A stretch of 64,000 nt of DNA. Origin: Bacteroidota bacterium (GTDB lineage Bacteria > Bacteroidota > Bacteroidia > Bacteroidales > NBLH01). A model generated the notes under the pieces. It was not told the DNA's origin and did not search any database. It saw only the letters and a program-made list of their open reading frames with translations. The number at the start of each line of letters is the position of its first letter. Within the stretch, counting starts at the first letter, position 1. The stretch covers positions 1 to 64,000 of the forward strand of contig JANYKN010000144.1 in the NCBI GenBank assembly GCA_025361565.1. Direction: 5' to 3'. Shown in pieces: positions 54,577 through 62,310 of this stretch. The translations under genes were made by a program, and so were the position numbers.

Positions 54577-54763
54577 GTTTAACCAATGCACATAACTCCA
54601 TTTTTTATCTATGATTCCACCTGTAAAACGGATCCAAAACTCAACCGTCTTCTCTATGGTTTTAGAGAAAGGTGACTGACGCTTTAACCGACGAGACAAT
54701 TGTATTTTTGATTCACGCTTTGGCTTTGAACTTTTTTAATAATCTCCAAGTCCCCAGCAACGC
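54577..54763 (+). repeat. Long direct repeat, copy 2
   Basis: This is the second copy of the repeat at 54298-54486, starting about 279 bases further on. It suggests tandem duplication of a roughly 280-base block, after which the parts between the copies diverged. Confidence 0.8.
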
Positions 54764-54921
54764 TCGCCCCTCTCTTTTTGCCAAAGAGAGGGGGATGGGG
54801 GTGAGTTAAGAATTGAGGCATGAGTTACACACTAGCACCAGCTATGAGCATGTTAAGGTTTTAATGTTTAAGCCGCAATACCACCTTCTCAAACGACGAG
54901 GTAGTTTATTCAAAAAAACCG

Positions 54922-54929
54922 TATATTTG
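54922..54929 (+). promoter_or_regulatory. Candidate -7 element (TATATTTG) of the antitoxin gene
   Basis: An exact TAnnTTTG match lies 48 bases before the antitoxin ATG. No clear -33 element. Confidence 0.4.
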
Positions 54930-54976
54930 TGTAAAACCAAATCTATAGGAATATAACAACATAATAGAAATTCAAT

Positions 54977-55210
54977 ATGGATATTCAAACGCAAAAAGCA
55001 ATTATCATTGAACAATTTAAATTGGTAGATGATATTGACCTTATCAATGCAATCAAAAATCTACTTGATTATGCGTTGAAAAAACAATCTGAGATTTATC
55101 AAATTCCTGAAGAGCACCAGATGTTGGTAATGGAACGATTTGAAAAAATCAGGAAAAACCCCAGACGACTTTTGGATTGGGACGAAGCTAAGAAAACGCT
55201 GAAAACCTAA
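54977..55210 (+). CDS. Antitoxin-like small protein of a RelBE/ParDE-type pair
   Basis: 77 residues, charged and helical: QKAIIIEQFKLVDDIDLINA, then a short loop and RKNPRRLLDWDEAKKTLKT at the C-terminus. This resembles Bacteroidota antitoxins whose C-terminal DWDEAKKTL tail binds a RelE/ParE toxin. Its TAA overlaps the ATG of the next frame (TAATG), a coupled toxin-antitoxin arrangement. The toxin is frameshifted, so the antitoxin may be an orphan. Confidence 0.75.
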   Translation: MDIQTQKAIIIEQFKLVDDIDLINAIKNLLDYALKKQSEIYQIPEEHQMLVMERFEKIRKNPRRLLDWDEAKKTLKT

Positions 55211-55522
55211 TGATAAAGCATAAAATACAAATTGAACCTGAGGCCCTGGCAGATATTCAGGATATTACCGAATGGTACAATCAAAAACAAACAGGACTTG
55301 GTAATAGGTTTCAGGAAACTACCATTAAACAAATTAATAGCTTACAAGGACCCTCAAATTTATGTAATCCGCTATAATGAAATTAGATGTTTACTTGTTA
55401 AAAAATTTCCTTATATGGTGCATTTCTACATTAATGAAGAAGCAAAAACCATCGAGATACTAGCTGTATTAAGCACTGCCAGAAACCCAAGGATTTGGGC
55501 AGAAAAAACAAATAATCCTTAA
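55210..55522 (+). pseudogene. RelE/ParE-family toxin, frameshifted
   Basis: From ATG 55210 one frame reads MIKHKIQIEPEALADIQDIT and on to FQETTIKQINSLQG, then stops at 55374-55376. Another frame continues the family smoothly from KDPQIYVIRYNEIRCLLVKK through YMVHFYINEEAKTIEILAVL to ISTARNP-like LSTARNPRIWAEK and stops at 55520-55522. The change of frame falls near 55335-55340 at TTACAAGGACCC, and a single extra base (or two missing bases) explains it. Together the parts make a full-length ParE-like toxin of about 100 residues. Inactivation of the toxin or a programmed frameshift are the two options; inactivation is likelier. Confidence 0.8.
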
Positions 55523-55548
55523 ACAAAAAGCTTACGATATAGCATGCC

Positions 55549-55579
55549 AAACCCCAAGGTTTCCAAAACCTTGGGGTTT
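55549..55579. repeat. Dispersed AAACCCCAAGG hairpin repeat, copy c
   Basis: AAACCCCAAGG (55549-55559) and CCTTGGGGTTT (55569-55579) form a perfect 11-bp stem, extendable by three T-A pairs. The leader GCATGCC is shared with copy a. It follows the toxin remnant and may act as its terminator. Confidence 0.75.
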
Positions 55580-55658
55580 AATTGTAATTGAAATCCGCTG
55601 GGGGCTGTATCAAGACTGTTTTCTGGTCGTTGAGATGGTTGCTGAGCCTGGTCGTTGA

Positions 55659-55707
55659 GCTTGTCGAAACGATACTTAATTTCAATAACTTACACATTTC
55701 GACAAGC
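55659..55707. repeat. Inverted repeat GCTTGTCGAAA / TTTCGACAAGC
   Basis: Perfect 11-bp arms (55659-55669 and 55697-55707) around a 27-base spacer, within GGTCGTTGAGC... and ...GCGTTCGACTGAGCTCACGC. This GTCGTTGAGCTTGTCGAAA motif resembles intergenic repeats common in Bacteroidota genomes. Confidence 0.65.
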
Positions 55708-55970
55708 GTTCGACTGAGCTCACGCCGAAGTCTCAATGTCCCCCCCAAAATGGCGCAAGTTTAGGCCTTAGCCATAACTTGTGACTATTCTCATTTTTAG
55801 TAGTTTAAGTACAAGTTAAATAACTAATCCAAAAATGATCTCATTTGTTTGCTACGCTGGTCCAAGTTTTGAAAACTTGAACCATGAGTTGTGGAATACT
55901 TGGAACATATGGAGGCCTTGTTTAAAACGACATAGCGGGGCGCTATGCCGAGCGGGGGTCTAATATTTTA
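55708..55970. other. Intergenic stretch, gene-free
   Basis: No coding frame or RNA gene was recognised. It holds short palindromes such as CAAGTTTTGAAAACTTG (55863 region) and GGGGCGCTATGCCGAGCGGGG (55936 region), of the same decayed-repeat character as the flanks. Confidence 0.4.
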
Positions 55971-56390
55971 TTAATGAATATACTTAATAGGATATCTTAA
56001 TGTTTTAACTTCAGAACTATCTTTATACATCACAACTTTCCCAAATTTATCCCTCAATAATTTGCTCAAATCAGGATCAGATGGTAAATATAAAATCCAA
56101 AATTTATCCCCTTCACTCACTATACCTAAACCTTCAGAATAATCATACCAGTTATACTTCTTTCCATTTAATGTGTAGTTAAAGTTAATATAATTATATC
56201 CACGTGACCAGAATACGTGATCATAATGCCCAATTGCTAAATGTCCTTCTTTTTCTAATTTATTATTACCAATTATATTCTTTATAGCAAGAAATCCAAG
56301 CACAAAAAATAATAAAAGACCAATAATAGGAATTGGCAGCATAATATAAAATAATATATTATTCCTTTTTTTAGGTTTATTTTCTAACAT
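55971..56390 (-). CDS. Small single-pass membrane protein (DUF3592-like)
   Basis: 139 residues. One strong membrane helix (ILFYIMLPIPIIGLLLFFVL) near the N-terminus is followed by a short beta-rich domain: EKEGHLAIGHYDHVFWSRGY, then INFNYTLNGKKYNWYDYSEG and KFWILYLPSDPDLSKLL. The order GHL/GxV strand, aromatic strand, then YxPxDPxxS is the DUF3592-like pattern also present in the broken gene at 98-424. Function unknown. It sits among repeats and may be accessory. Confidence 0.65.
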   Translation of the reverse strand: MLENKPKKRNNILFYIMLPIPIIGLLLFFVLGFLAIKNIIGNNKLEKEGHLAIGHYDHVFWSRGYNYINFNYTLNGKKYNWYDYSEGLGIVSEGDKFWILYLPSDPDLSKLLRDKFGKVVMYKDSSEVKTLRYPIKYIH

Positions 56391-56744
56391 GATTTTATTA
56401 TTTTTGATTATTTCTTTTTTTAATGTAAACTAATATCCATATTGTCCATACCAATCAAAAAAAGTCTTAGTGCCATTTGCACCAAACCCACGCTAGGCGA
56501 AGCGTCCCGCTTCGTCCCTTAATTTCCGACCTCCATCCAATTTCTCCAATACCGTTTTCCATTTAGTTGTCATCATTATTGTCTGGTTTATATCTTTTGT
56601 GCTGCTCAATATCCTCAGCAACCATCCCCAGTAACCTTGTAAAAGTATTCAATAGATTTGCTATTTCCAAGATTCATCAATCAATATTTTGTCCTGCTTT
56701 GTGTTTTACCTTAAATCAGTAGGCGTATAATAAAATAGCTGACA

Positions 56745-56808
56745 ATCACGGGGTGACTAAATTCAGTTTGGTTTTCAATTTCCTGTGAATCAAAGAGTCA
56801 CCCCGTGA
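56745..56808. repeat. 13-bp perfect inverted repeat (TCACGGGGTGACT)
   Basis: TCACGGGGTGACT (56745-56757) and AGTCACCCCGTGA (56796-56808) are perfect arms with a 38-base spacer. GC-rich arms stand out in AT-rich DNA. It could fold as a hairpin RNA or be a dispersed repeat. Confidence 0.65.
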
Positions 56809-56859
56809 CTTGCGGATTTTAGGTATTACACCCAAATTGTGCCAACATATTGTTCTGAA

Positions 56860-57195
56860 AGTACAACACAGCATGTCGTATCTTTCATCTGCTTTATGAA
56901 ACATCAAACACAGCAAGTCTCATCTTTCATCTGCTGTATCGTACATCCAACACAGCATGTCTCATCTTTCATCTGTTGTATTGTACATCCAACACAGCAT
57001 GTCTCATCTTTCATCTGCTGTATTGTACATCCAACACAGCATATCTCATCTTTCATCTGTTGTATTGTACATTCAACACAGCAAGTCTCATCTTTCATCT
57101 GTTGTATCGTACATCCAACACAGCATGTCTCATCTTTCATCTGCTGTATTGTACATCCGACACAGCATGTCTCATCTTTCATCTGCTGTATAAAC
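56860..57195. repeat. 42-base minisatellite, eight contiguous units
   Basis: The string ACACAGCA recurs at 56866, 56908, 56950, 56992, 57034, 57076, 57118 and 57160, exactly 42 bases apart each time, with no spacers. Units 2-7 differ at only six positions, four of which fall on the same codon position. Because 42 is divisible by three and the unit has no stop in several frames, long repeats stay open: plus strand about 125 codons (56839-57216), minus strand 97 codons (56904-57197) with repeat KDETCCVGCTIQQ-M. See findings. Confidence 0.92.
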
Positions 57196-57216
57196 ATTCA
57201 AAGAAAAAGGCGTTAA

Positions 57217-57382
57217 AAAAGATTGACGTTGCTAGTCAACATGAAGCAACAATCCAATAATATTAATTGGCAACATTCAAGATTTTAGCCTTTTGCACTG
57301 TAGTTTTAGCAAATTTACTGGCAGCGGTGATCTTTTTTACTTATTGCTACGCAATTACGTGAGATCGCCTTTGGCTAAGTTG
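57217..57382. other. Gene-free stretch between minisatellite and hairpin
   Basis: No coding frame, RNA gene or promoter recognised. Confidence 0.4.
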
Positions 57383-57413
57383 TTACTTTTTTGGGTGGTA
57401 GCCAAAAAAGTAA
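57383..57413. repeat. Hairpin repeat TTACTTTTTTGG / CCAAAAAAGTAA
   Basis: A perfect 12-bp stem with a 7-base loop (57383-57394, 57402-57413). This TTACTTTTTTGG...CCAAAAAAGTAA element looks like a recurrent Bacteroidota intergenic repeat and lies 130 bases before arm A of the long inverted repeat. Confidence 0.6.
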
Positions 57414-57544
57414 AGCCTATTTAATTCTACTTTGGCAGATTGGGTTAAAATCGTAAAAGGGTATAAATAATTAAATAATTAGCGAACTGAAATTATGACT
57501 CGTTGTTTTTATTTTCCACGAAAAGAACAATTCTTATAATCTTC

Positions 57545-57707
57545 TTTTCCTTCGGCATGATGCATTTTAAGTATCCTCAAAAGTTCTGTATTTTCTTTTT
57601 TCTTTTCCATGATGAAAAGAAACAAAAATCTAGACAAAAATATCCTTTTCGGTTCATTTACTTTCAATAGGAGCACGGCCGACGGATTTTTGTCGAAGAA
57701 CGCCTAA
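57545..57707 (+). repeat. Long inverted repeat, arm A, with a 32-codon frame
   Basis: About 160 bases match the reverse complement of 61188-61352, with near identity from GTTCTGTATT to the end. Inside, 57609-57707 encodes MMKRNKNLDKNILFG, three to five variable residues, then STADGFLSKNA and a stop. The arms bracket the GH3/serine-hydrolase gene and its surroundings (3.5 kb). Confidence 0.85.
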
Positions 57708-57885
57708 AGTTCAGTGTAGTTCCGGCAATATTGAAGCCATTTTTTATTTTTCCTTGTGGGCTAGAAGATATTAATATCTAATAAAATCAATATTATTTTA
57801 ATTTACCAAAGTAATATTAATTAGGTTTTCTTAAATTATTATAAAATTAATATTTTAACTGAGATTACATTGAATGAAACCTATC

Positions 57886-57916
57886 AAACCCCAAGGTTTC
57901 AAAAACCTTGAGGTTT
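57886..57916. repeat. Dispersed AAACCCCAAGG hairpin repeat, copy d
   Basis: AAACCCCAAGGTTT (57886-57899) pairs with AAACCTTGAGGTTT (57903-57916) with one mismatch and a 3-base loop. It is of the same family as copies a and c. Confidence 0.7.
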
Positions 57917-58048
57917 AACCATCCCCAATAAATCCAAATCCAACAAAACTTCCACTTTTATTTATATTTTTAACCAGATTTACTGTTTAAAATTGTCAAA
58001 AAGTAAAAAATAATTTGAAAATTTCTATTGTAATGAAATTTATAGCAT

Positions 58049-58056
58049 TAAATTTG
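58049..58056 (+). promoter_or_regulatory. Promoter of the GH3/serine-hydrolase gene
   Basis: TAAATTTG at 58049-58056 with a TTG at 58028-58030 (18-base spacing) fits the Bacteroidota consensus. It lies 27 bases before the ATG at 58083. Confidence 0.5.
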
Positions 58057-58082
58057 CCTCTCTCTAATGAAAGATATGTAGA

Positions 58083-61052
58083 ATGAAAGTGATAAAGATT
58101 TCTCTTAAAGTAGTATTGTTCAGTATACTGATTTTCTTTGGCAGTAGTTTTATTCAATCAAATAGTCCGGTTAAAACAAATGAATTTGAAAACAATGATC
58201 CCGATTTTACAAGGTATAAAAGCCGGTGGATCGATTCGGTGTATAATTCGCTTAGCCTCGATGAAAAGATTGGTCAGTTAATTATGGTGGCAGCTTATTC
58301 CAATATGGGGCTCGAACATCAAAAATCCATTGAAAATATTATAGCTAAATATAAACCTGGTGGCGTGATTTTTTTTCAGGGTGGCCCTGTTCGTCAGGCC
58401 AGACTTACCAACCTGTATCAAAGCATTTCTAAAACGCCGCTGTTAATTGCCATGGATGCTGAATGGGGCCTTTCGATGCGGCTGGACAGTACGCCTGTTT
58501 TTCCAAGGCAAATGATGATGGGTGCAATCCAAAACGATAAAATTCTTTATGATTTTGGTATTGAGGTAGGCCGCGAATGCAATAGGCTAGGGGTTCATAT
58601 TAATTTTGCCCCGGTAATTGATATAAACAATAACCCACGAAACCCGGTAATCAATAGCCGTTCTTTTGGCGAGGAGCGTGTTAATGTAGCCCAAAAAGGC
58701 TTTGCTTATATGTTTGGTATGCAATCTCAAAAAGTAATTGCAACGGCCAAGCATTTTCCCGGACATGGCGATACGGACGCCGATTCGCACAAAACACTTC
58801 CAGTGCTCAATCAATCGTTTCAAAGAATGGATTCTTTGGAATTGTTTCCGTTTAAATATTTGATAGATAATGGGCTGGCCGCTGTAATGGTTGGCCACTT
58901 GCATGTTCCTTCCATCGATTCTTCTTTTAATAGTGCTTCCAGCCTTTCGCCCAAAGTTATAACTGGTTTGCTAAAGGATAAACTCGGATTTAAAGGCCTT
59001 GTTTTTACCGATGCCTTGGGAATGCAGGGTATTACCAATTACAATGCGCCTGGTATGGTTGCGGTTAAGGCTTTTATGGCCGGTTCCGATATTCTATTGA
59101 TGCCTTCGGATATTGGTGCAGCCATTTCAGAAATTAAATCTGCCATTCAATCCGGATTGATTACCGAAGCACAGGTAAATGAACGCTGTTACAAGATATT
59201 GCAAGCTAAAAGATGGGTAGGCCTTGACAGGTATCGTCCAATAGAGTTAAAAAACCTGGTCAGCGATATTAATTCTACTGATGCGGAATATGTACAACAA
59301 AGAATCATTGAATCGGCCATAACGCTGGTTGAGAACAAAAACACCATCATCCCATTTAAAAAGTTGGATTCATTAAAGATTGCATCAGTTTCAATTGGTA
59401 ACGGCAATAATACCGTTTTTCAAAAAACAATGGACTTATATGATGATGTAACGCATTTTGCAATCAATAAAAATGCAAATTTGGATGAATATAAGGCGCT
59501 TATGGGTAAATTGATTCATTATGATGTTGTGGTAGTTGGGTTTCATAAATCAAATAATTCACCATCGGCATTTGGATTGACCGCCCAATCGATCTGGTTT
59601 GCCCACGAATTGACAAAATACACCAAAGTGGTAGCTGATATATTCGCCAGCCCTTATTGTTTGGCCAAATTTAAAAGGAATAAGTTTAGTGCCATTATAT
59701 TATCGTATGATGATTGTGATATGAGCCAGGATTTTTCGGCACAATTACTCTATGGTGGAATAGCTGCGCAGGGCAAGCTTCCGGTTTCTGCCAGTGATGA
59801 ATATCCGGTTAGAACAGGTATCTCTGATGATAAGATTCGTTTGAAATATGCCATTCCGCGTGAATTGAATATTGATGATTTTAAGTTGAAAAAAATAGAC
59901 AGTATCATATTAAATGCCATTAGCGAAAGGGCAATGCCCGGCTGCCAGATTGTTGCGGTTAAAGATGGTGTGGTTTTTTATAATAAATCTTTTGGCTATC
60001 AAACTTATGACAATAAAATACCAATCGATAATGATGCAATTTACGATTTGGCATCGGTTACTAAAATATCTGCCACCCTCCCAGCCATTATGAAATTTAC
60101 CGAAGAAGGTAAAATTGATCTAAACAGTAAGATGTCGAAATATATTAGGGCGCTTGATACCACGAATAAAAAAGATATTCTGGTAAAACAGGTACTTGCG
60201 CATCAAGCCAGGTTAATTGGTTGGATTCCTTTTTATATGAGAACTTTCGAAAGGGATTCGAATGGTAGGTATTCACTAAATAAAATGATTTATAGCTCAA
60301 CAAAAGACTCCGTTTACCAATTGCGGGTTGCTGAAAATATGTATATGCGGAAAAGCTATGTAGACACCATGTATAATCGGATTTATAATTCTCCCTTACG
60401 TAAACGTTCCGGTTATTTCTATAGCGATTTGGGTTTTTATCTCTTCTATAAAATCATTTCGGATAGAATCAATAAGCCATTTCCAGAATACCTGAAGGAT
60501 ACTTTTTATGCACCCATGGGGCTAACTACCATGTGCTACAATCCCATTGATAAGTTTCCGAAGGAAAGGATAGTACCAACCGAATTTGATAAAACCTACA
60601 GAAAGCAATTGGTACAAGGTTATGTGCATGATTATGGTTCTGCTATGATGGGTGGTGTTTGCGGACATGCAGGTCTGTTTTCAAATGCAAATGATTTGGC
60701 TAAATTGATGCAAATGTATCTTCAAAATGGTGAGTATGCCGATCAAAGGTTCATCGATGCCAAAACCATGGATTTATTTACAAATACTGCATACAGCAAA
60801 AGCAAGAATAGGAGGGCGCTTGGTTTCGATAAACCAGGCTCAAATAAAAAGAGCCCTGTTTGCAGCGAGGCTTCAGCTTTGAGCTATGGTCATACCGGGT
60901 TTACTGGTGCCATGACCTGGGTAGATCCCAAAGAACAATTTATTTTTGTTTTCCTTTCAAACCGCATTTATCCAAGTATTAATAATAACAAATTGGTTAA
61001 TATGCACATCAGAAAAAAAGTTCAGGAAGTCTTCTATCAATCATTTTTATAG
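58083..61052 (+). CDS. Fusion of GH3 (NagZ-like) glycosidase and class C beta-lactamase-like serine hydrolase
   Basis: 989 residues with a signal peptide (KVVLFSILIFFGSSFIQS). The GH3 domain (about 50-390) has AKHFPGHGDTDADSHKTLP with the NagZ catalytic His-Asp pair, and VFTDALGMQGI with the nucleophile Asp near residue 309. A GH3 C-terminal-like domain follows (400-590). The serine-hydrolase domain (about 610-985) has SVTK (Ser near 657), YSD near 779 and HTG near 936, the SxxK, YxN-like and KTG-like motifs of the AmpC/AmpH fold. It is likely periplasmic or lipid-anchored and acts on peptidoglycan, cutting both sugar and peptide or amide bonds. This fusion is known in Bacteroidota; the exact substrate is not. 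It is flanked by a 160-base inverted repeat. Confidence 0.92.
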   Translation: MKVIKISLKVVLFSILIFFGSSFIQSNSPVKTNEFENNDPDFTRYKSRWIDSVYNSLSLDEKIGQLIMVAAYSNMGLEHQKSIENIIAKYKPGGVIFFQGGPVRQARLTNLYQSISKTPLLIAMDAEWGLSMRLDSTPVFPRQMMMGAIQNDKILYDFGIEVGRECNRLGVHINFAPVIDINNNPRNPVINSRSFGEERVNVAQKGFAYMFGMQSQKVIATAKHFPGHGDTDADSHKTLPVLNQSFQRMDSLELFPFKYLIDNGLAAVMVGHLHVPSIDSSFNSASSLSPKVITGLLKDKLGFKGLVFTDALGMQGITNYNAPGMVAVKAFMAGSDILLMPSDIGAAISEIKSAIQSGLITEAQVNERCYKILQAKRWVGLDRYRPIELKNLVSDINSTDAEYVQQRIIESAITLVENKNTIIPFKKLDSLKIASVSIGNGNNTVFQKTMDLYDDVTHFAINKNANLDEYKALMGKLIHYDVVVVGFHKSNNSPSAFGLTAQSIWFAHELTKYTKVVADIFASPYCLAKFKRNKFSAIILSYDDCDMSQDFSAQLLYGGIAAQGKLPVSASDEYPVRTGISDDKIRLKYAIPRELNIDDFKLKKIDSIILNAISERAMPGCQIVAVKDGVVFYNKSFGYQTYDNKIPIDNDAIYDLASVTKISATLPAIMKFTEEGKIDLNSKMSKYIRALDTTNKKDILVKQVLAHQARLIGWIPFYMRTFERDSNGRYSLNKMIYSSTKDSVYQLRVAENMYMRKSYVDTMYNRIYNSPLRKRSGYFYSDLGFYLFYKIISDRINKPFPEYLKDTFYAPMGLTTMCYNPIDKFPKERIVPTEFDKTYRKQLVQGYVHDYGSAMMGGVCGHAGLFSNANDLAKLMQMYLQNGEYADQRFIDAKTMDLFTNTAYSKSKNRRALGFDKPGSNKKSPVCSEASALSYGHTGFTGAMTWVDPKEQFIFVFLSNRIYPSINNNKLVNMHIRKKVQEVFYQSFL

Positions 61053-61187
61053 GTGTGTATTGAAATTTTATAAGTAATTTTCCTTTAGTAAATTGAAGTA
61101 ATATAGAAATTCTTGGAAATTAATATCTTGTAGTCAAAAAGGAAAAACAAAAAAATGATTTAATTATGCCCAATACTACATTGAGAT

Positions 61188-61352
61188 TTAGGCGTTCTTC
61201 GACAAAAATCCGTCGGCCGTGCTCCACGCATAAGTAAAAGTACCGAAAAGGATATTTTTGTCTAGATTTTTGTTTCTTTTCATCATGGAAAAGAAAAAGG
61301 AGAATACAGAACTATTGAGGATACATAAAAGTTTTATGTCGAAAAAAAAGAA
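61188..61352 (-). repeat. Long inverted repeat, arm B, with the same 32-codon frame
   Basis: Reverse complement of arm A (57545-57707). On the minus strand, 61188-61286 encodes MMKRNKNLDKNILFGTFTYA, then WSTADGFLSKNA and a stop, the same length as in arm A. A longer frame reaches 61391 but the conserved part starts at the double Met. Neither promoter nor transposase is linked to it. Confidence 0.85.
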
Positions 61353-61538
61353 GGTTAAATGGATTGGTCTTTTTGCGAAAAATAAAAACAAAAGACTTTA
61401 TTTCATTTCGTTAATTGTTGAGTTATGAACTCATTAGTATTTATCTTTTTAAGATCTTAACTCGATTTGCCAAATTTAAATTAAGATAGACTTTCAATTT
61501 TTTATTAAATATTTAGATTAAAACAATTTTAGTATAGA

Positions 61539-61546
61539 TATATTTG
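61539..61546 (+). promoter_or_regulatory. Candidate -7 element (TATATTTG) of the GIN-domain gene
   Basis: An exact TAnnTTTG match lies 41 bases before the ATG at 61588; no clear -33 box. Confidence 0.4.
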
Positions 61547-61587
61547 TATTTCCATTTTACTTTATCAAAACCAAACATCTTATACCC

Positions 61588-62304
61588 ATGAAAAAAATTA
61601 CATTCTTCTCGTTATTTATAATTTCCTGGATGTTAATAATCCAATCCTGCTCCATGTTTTGCGAAAAAGGACGTGGAAAAATCGCCACCGAAACCAGAAC
61701 TCTAACCCCATTTGATGAATTGGAGATTGAAGGTCAGGCAGAAGTATTTCTGGTACAAGGTTTAGAACCTTCATTAAAAATAAGTATCGACAGTAATCTA
61801 CTTGAATATGTAAAGACCAAAGTTTCTGGGACTACATTAAAGATTTATGAAAGTAAATGCATTAAGGAAATCTCTGAATATAAGATTTATATAACTGCAA
61901 AGAATTTAACAGAATTGGCAATAAATGGTTCAGTTAAAATGAATTGCGACAGTCTGTTTAGAACTGATAAATTAGTGATTACAACCGATAATTCAGGTAA
62001 TATCAGTTTAAATGTTGATGCTGAAAATTTAGAGACTGTTACCAAAGGTTCTGGTTCACTAAAACTTGCCGGAAGGGCAGCCAATTTTGATATTACTTTA
62101 AAAGGTGCGGGTTCAATTGATGCATTTGGTTTACAGGCAAAAAATGTTGATGCCAGTGTAAAAGGTGCAGGAACCTGTAATATTAGTGTCTCTGAAAATT
62201 TACAAGGCCAGGTTAGCGGAAGTGGTAAGCTTTTCTACAAAGGAAATCCTAAAAAAGTGCAAACCAATAATACAGGAACAGGTATTATACAAACAAAACA
62301 ATAA
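61588..62304 (+). CDS. GIN-domain (DUF2807) lipoprotein
   Basis: 238 residues. A lipoprotein signal (FSLFIISWMLIIQSCSMF, Cys of IQSC) is followed by a single-stranded beta-helix-like head GIN domain. Characteristic text is RTLTPFDELEIEGQAEVFLV, TELAINGSVKMNCDSL, TVTKGSGSLKLAG and ASVKGAGTCNISVSENLQGQ. It is a putative surface or adhesin-like protein of unknown ligand, common in Bacteroidota. It ends 6 bases before the convergent hydE. Confidence 0.88.
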   Translation: MKKITFFSLFIISWMLIIQSCSMFCEKGRGKIATETRTLTPFDELEIEGQAEVFLVQGLEPSLKISIDSNLLEYVKTKVSGTTLKIYESKCIKEISEYKIYITAKNLTELAINGSVKMNCDSLFRTDKLVITTDNSGNISLNVDAENLETVTKGSGSLKLAGRAANFDITLKGAGSIDAFGLQAKNVDASVKGAGTCNISVSENLQGQVSGSGKLFYKGNPKKVQTNNTGTGIIQTKQ

Positions 62305-62310
62305 AAACGC

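Noticed and set aside
55232-55522. A 96-codon reading frame starting at a TTG in the toxin region
   Set aside because: Its first 36 or so codons are the out-of-frame reading of the true toxin N-terminus; the conserved part begins only at KDPQIYVIRY. It is the second half of a frameshifted gene, not an independent gene.
55659-55707. tRNA or attachment site
   Set aside because: The arms look superficially like a cloverleaf arm (TTCGA), but no acceptor stem, anticodon loop or CCA-adjacent fold can be made, and no integrase is near.
56860-57195. Possible CRISPR array
   Set aside because: The 42-base units are contiguous and nearly identical with no spacer sequences and no cas genes nearby; it is a minisatellite.
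57545-61352. Insertion sequence or composite transposon
   Set aside because: There are inverted arms, but the enclosed DNA holds only a peptidoglycan-type enzyme gene; no transposase, integrase or target-site duplication was visible.
61188-61391. A 67-residue minus-strand protein
   Set aside because: The first 35 residues are Phe-rich and not shared with arm A; only the 32 codons from the double Met are conserved between the two arms. Kept as a repeat, not as a gene.
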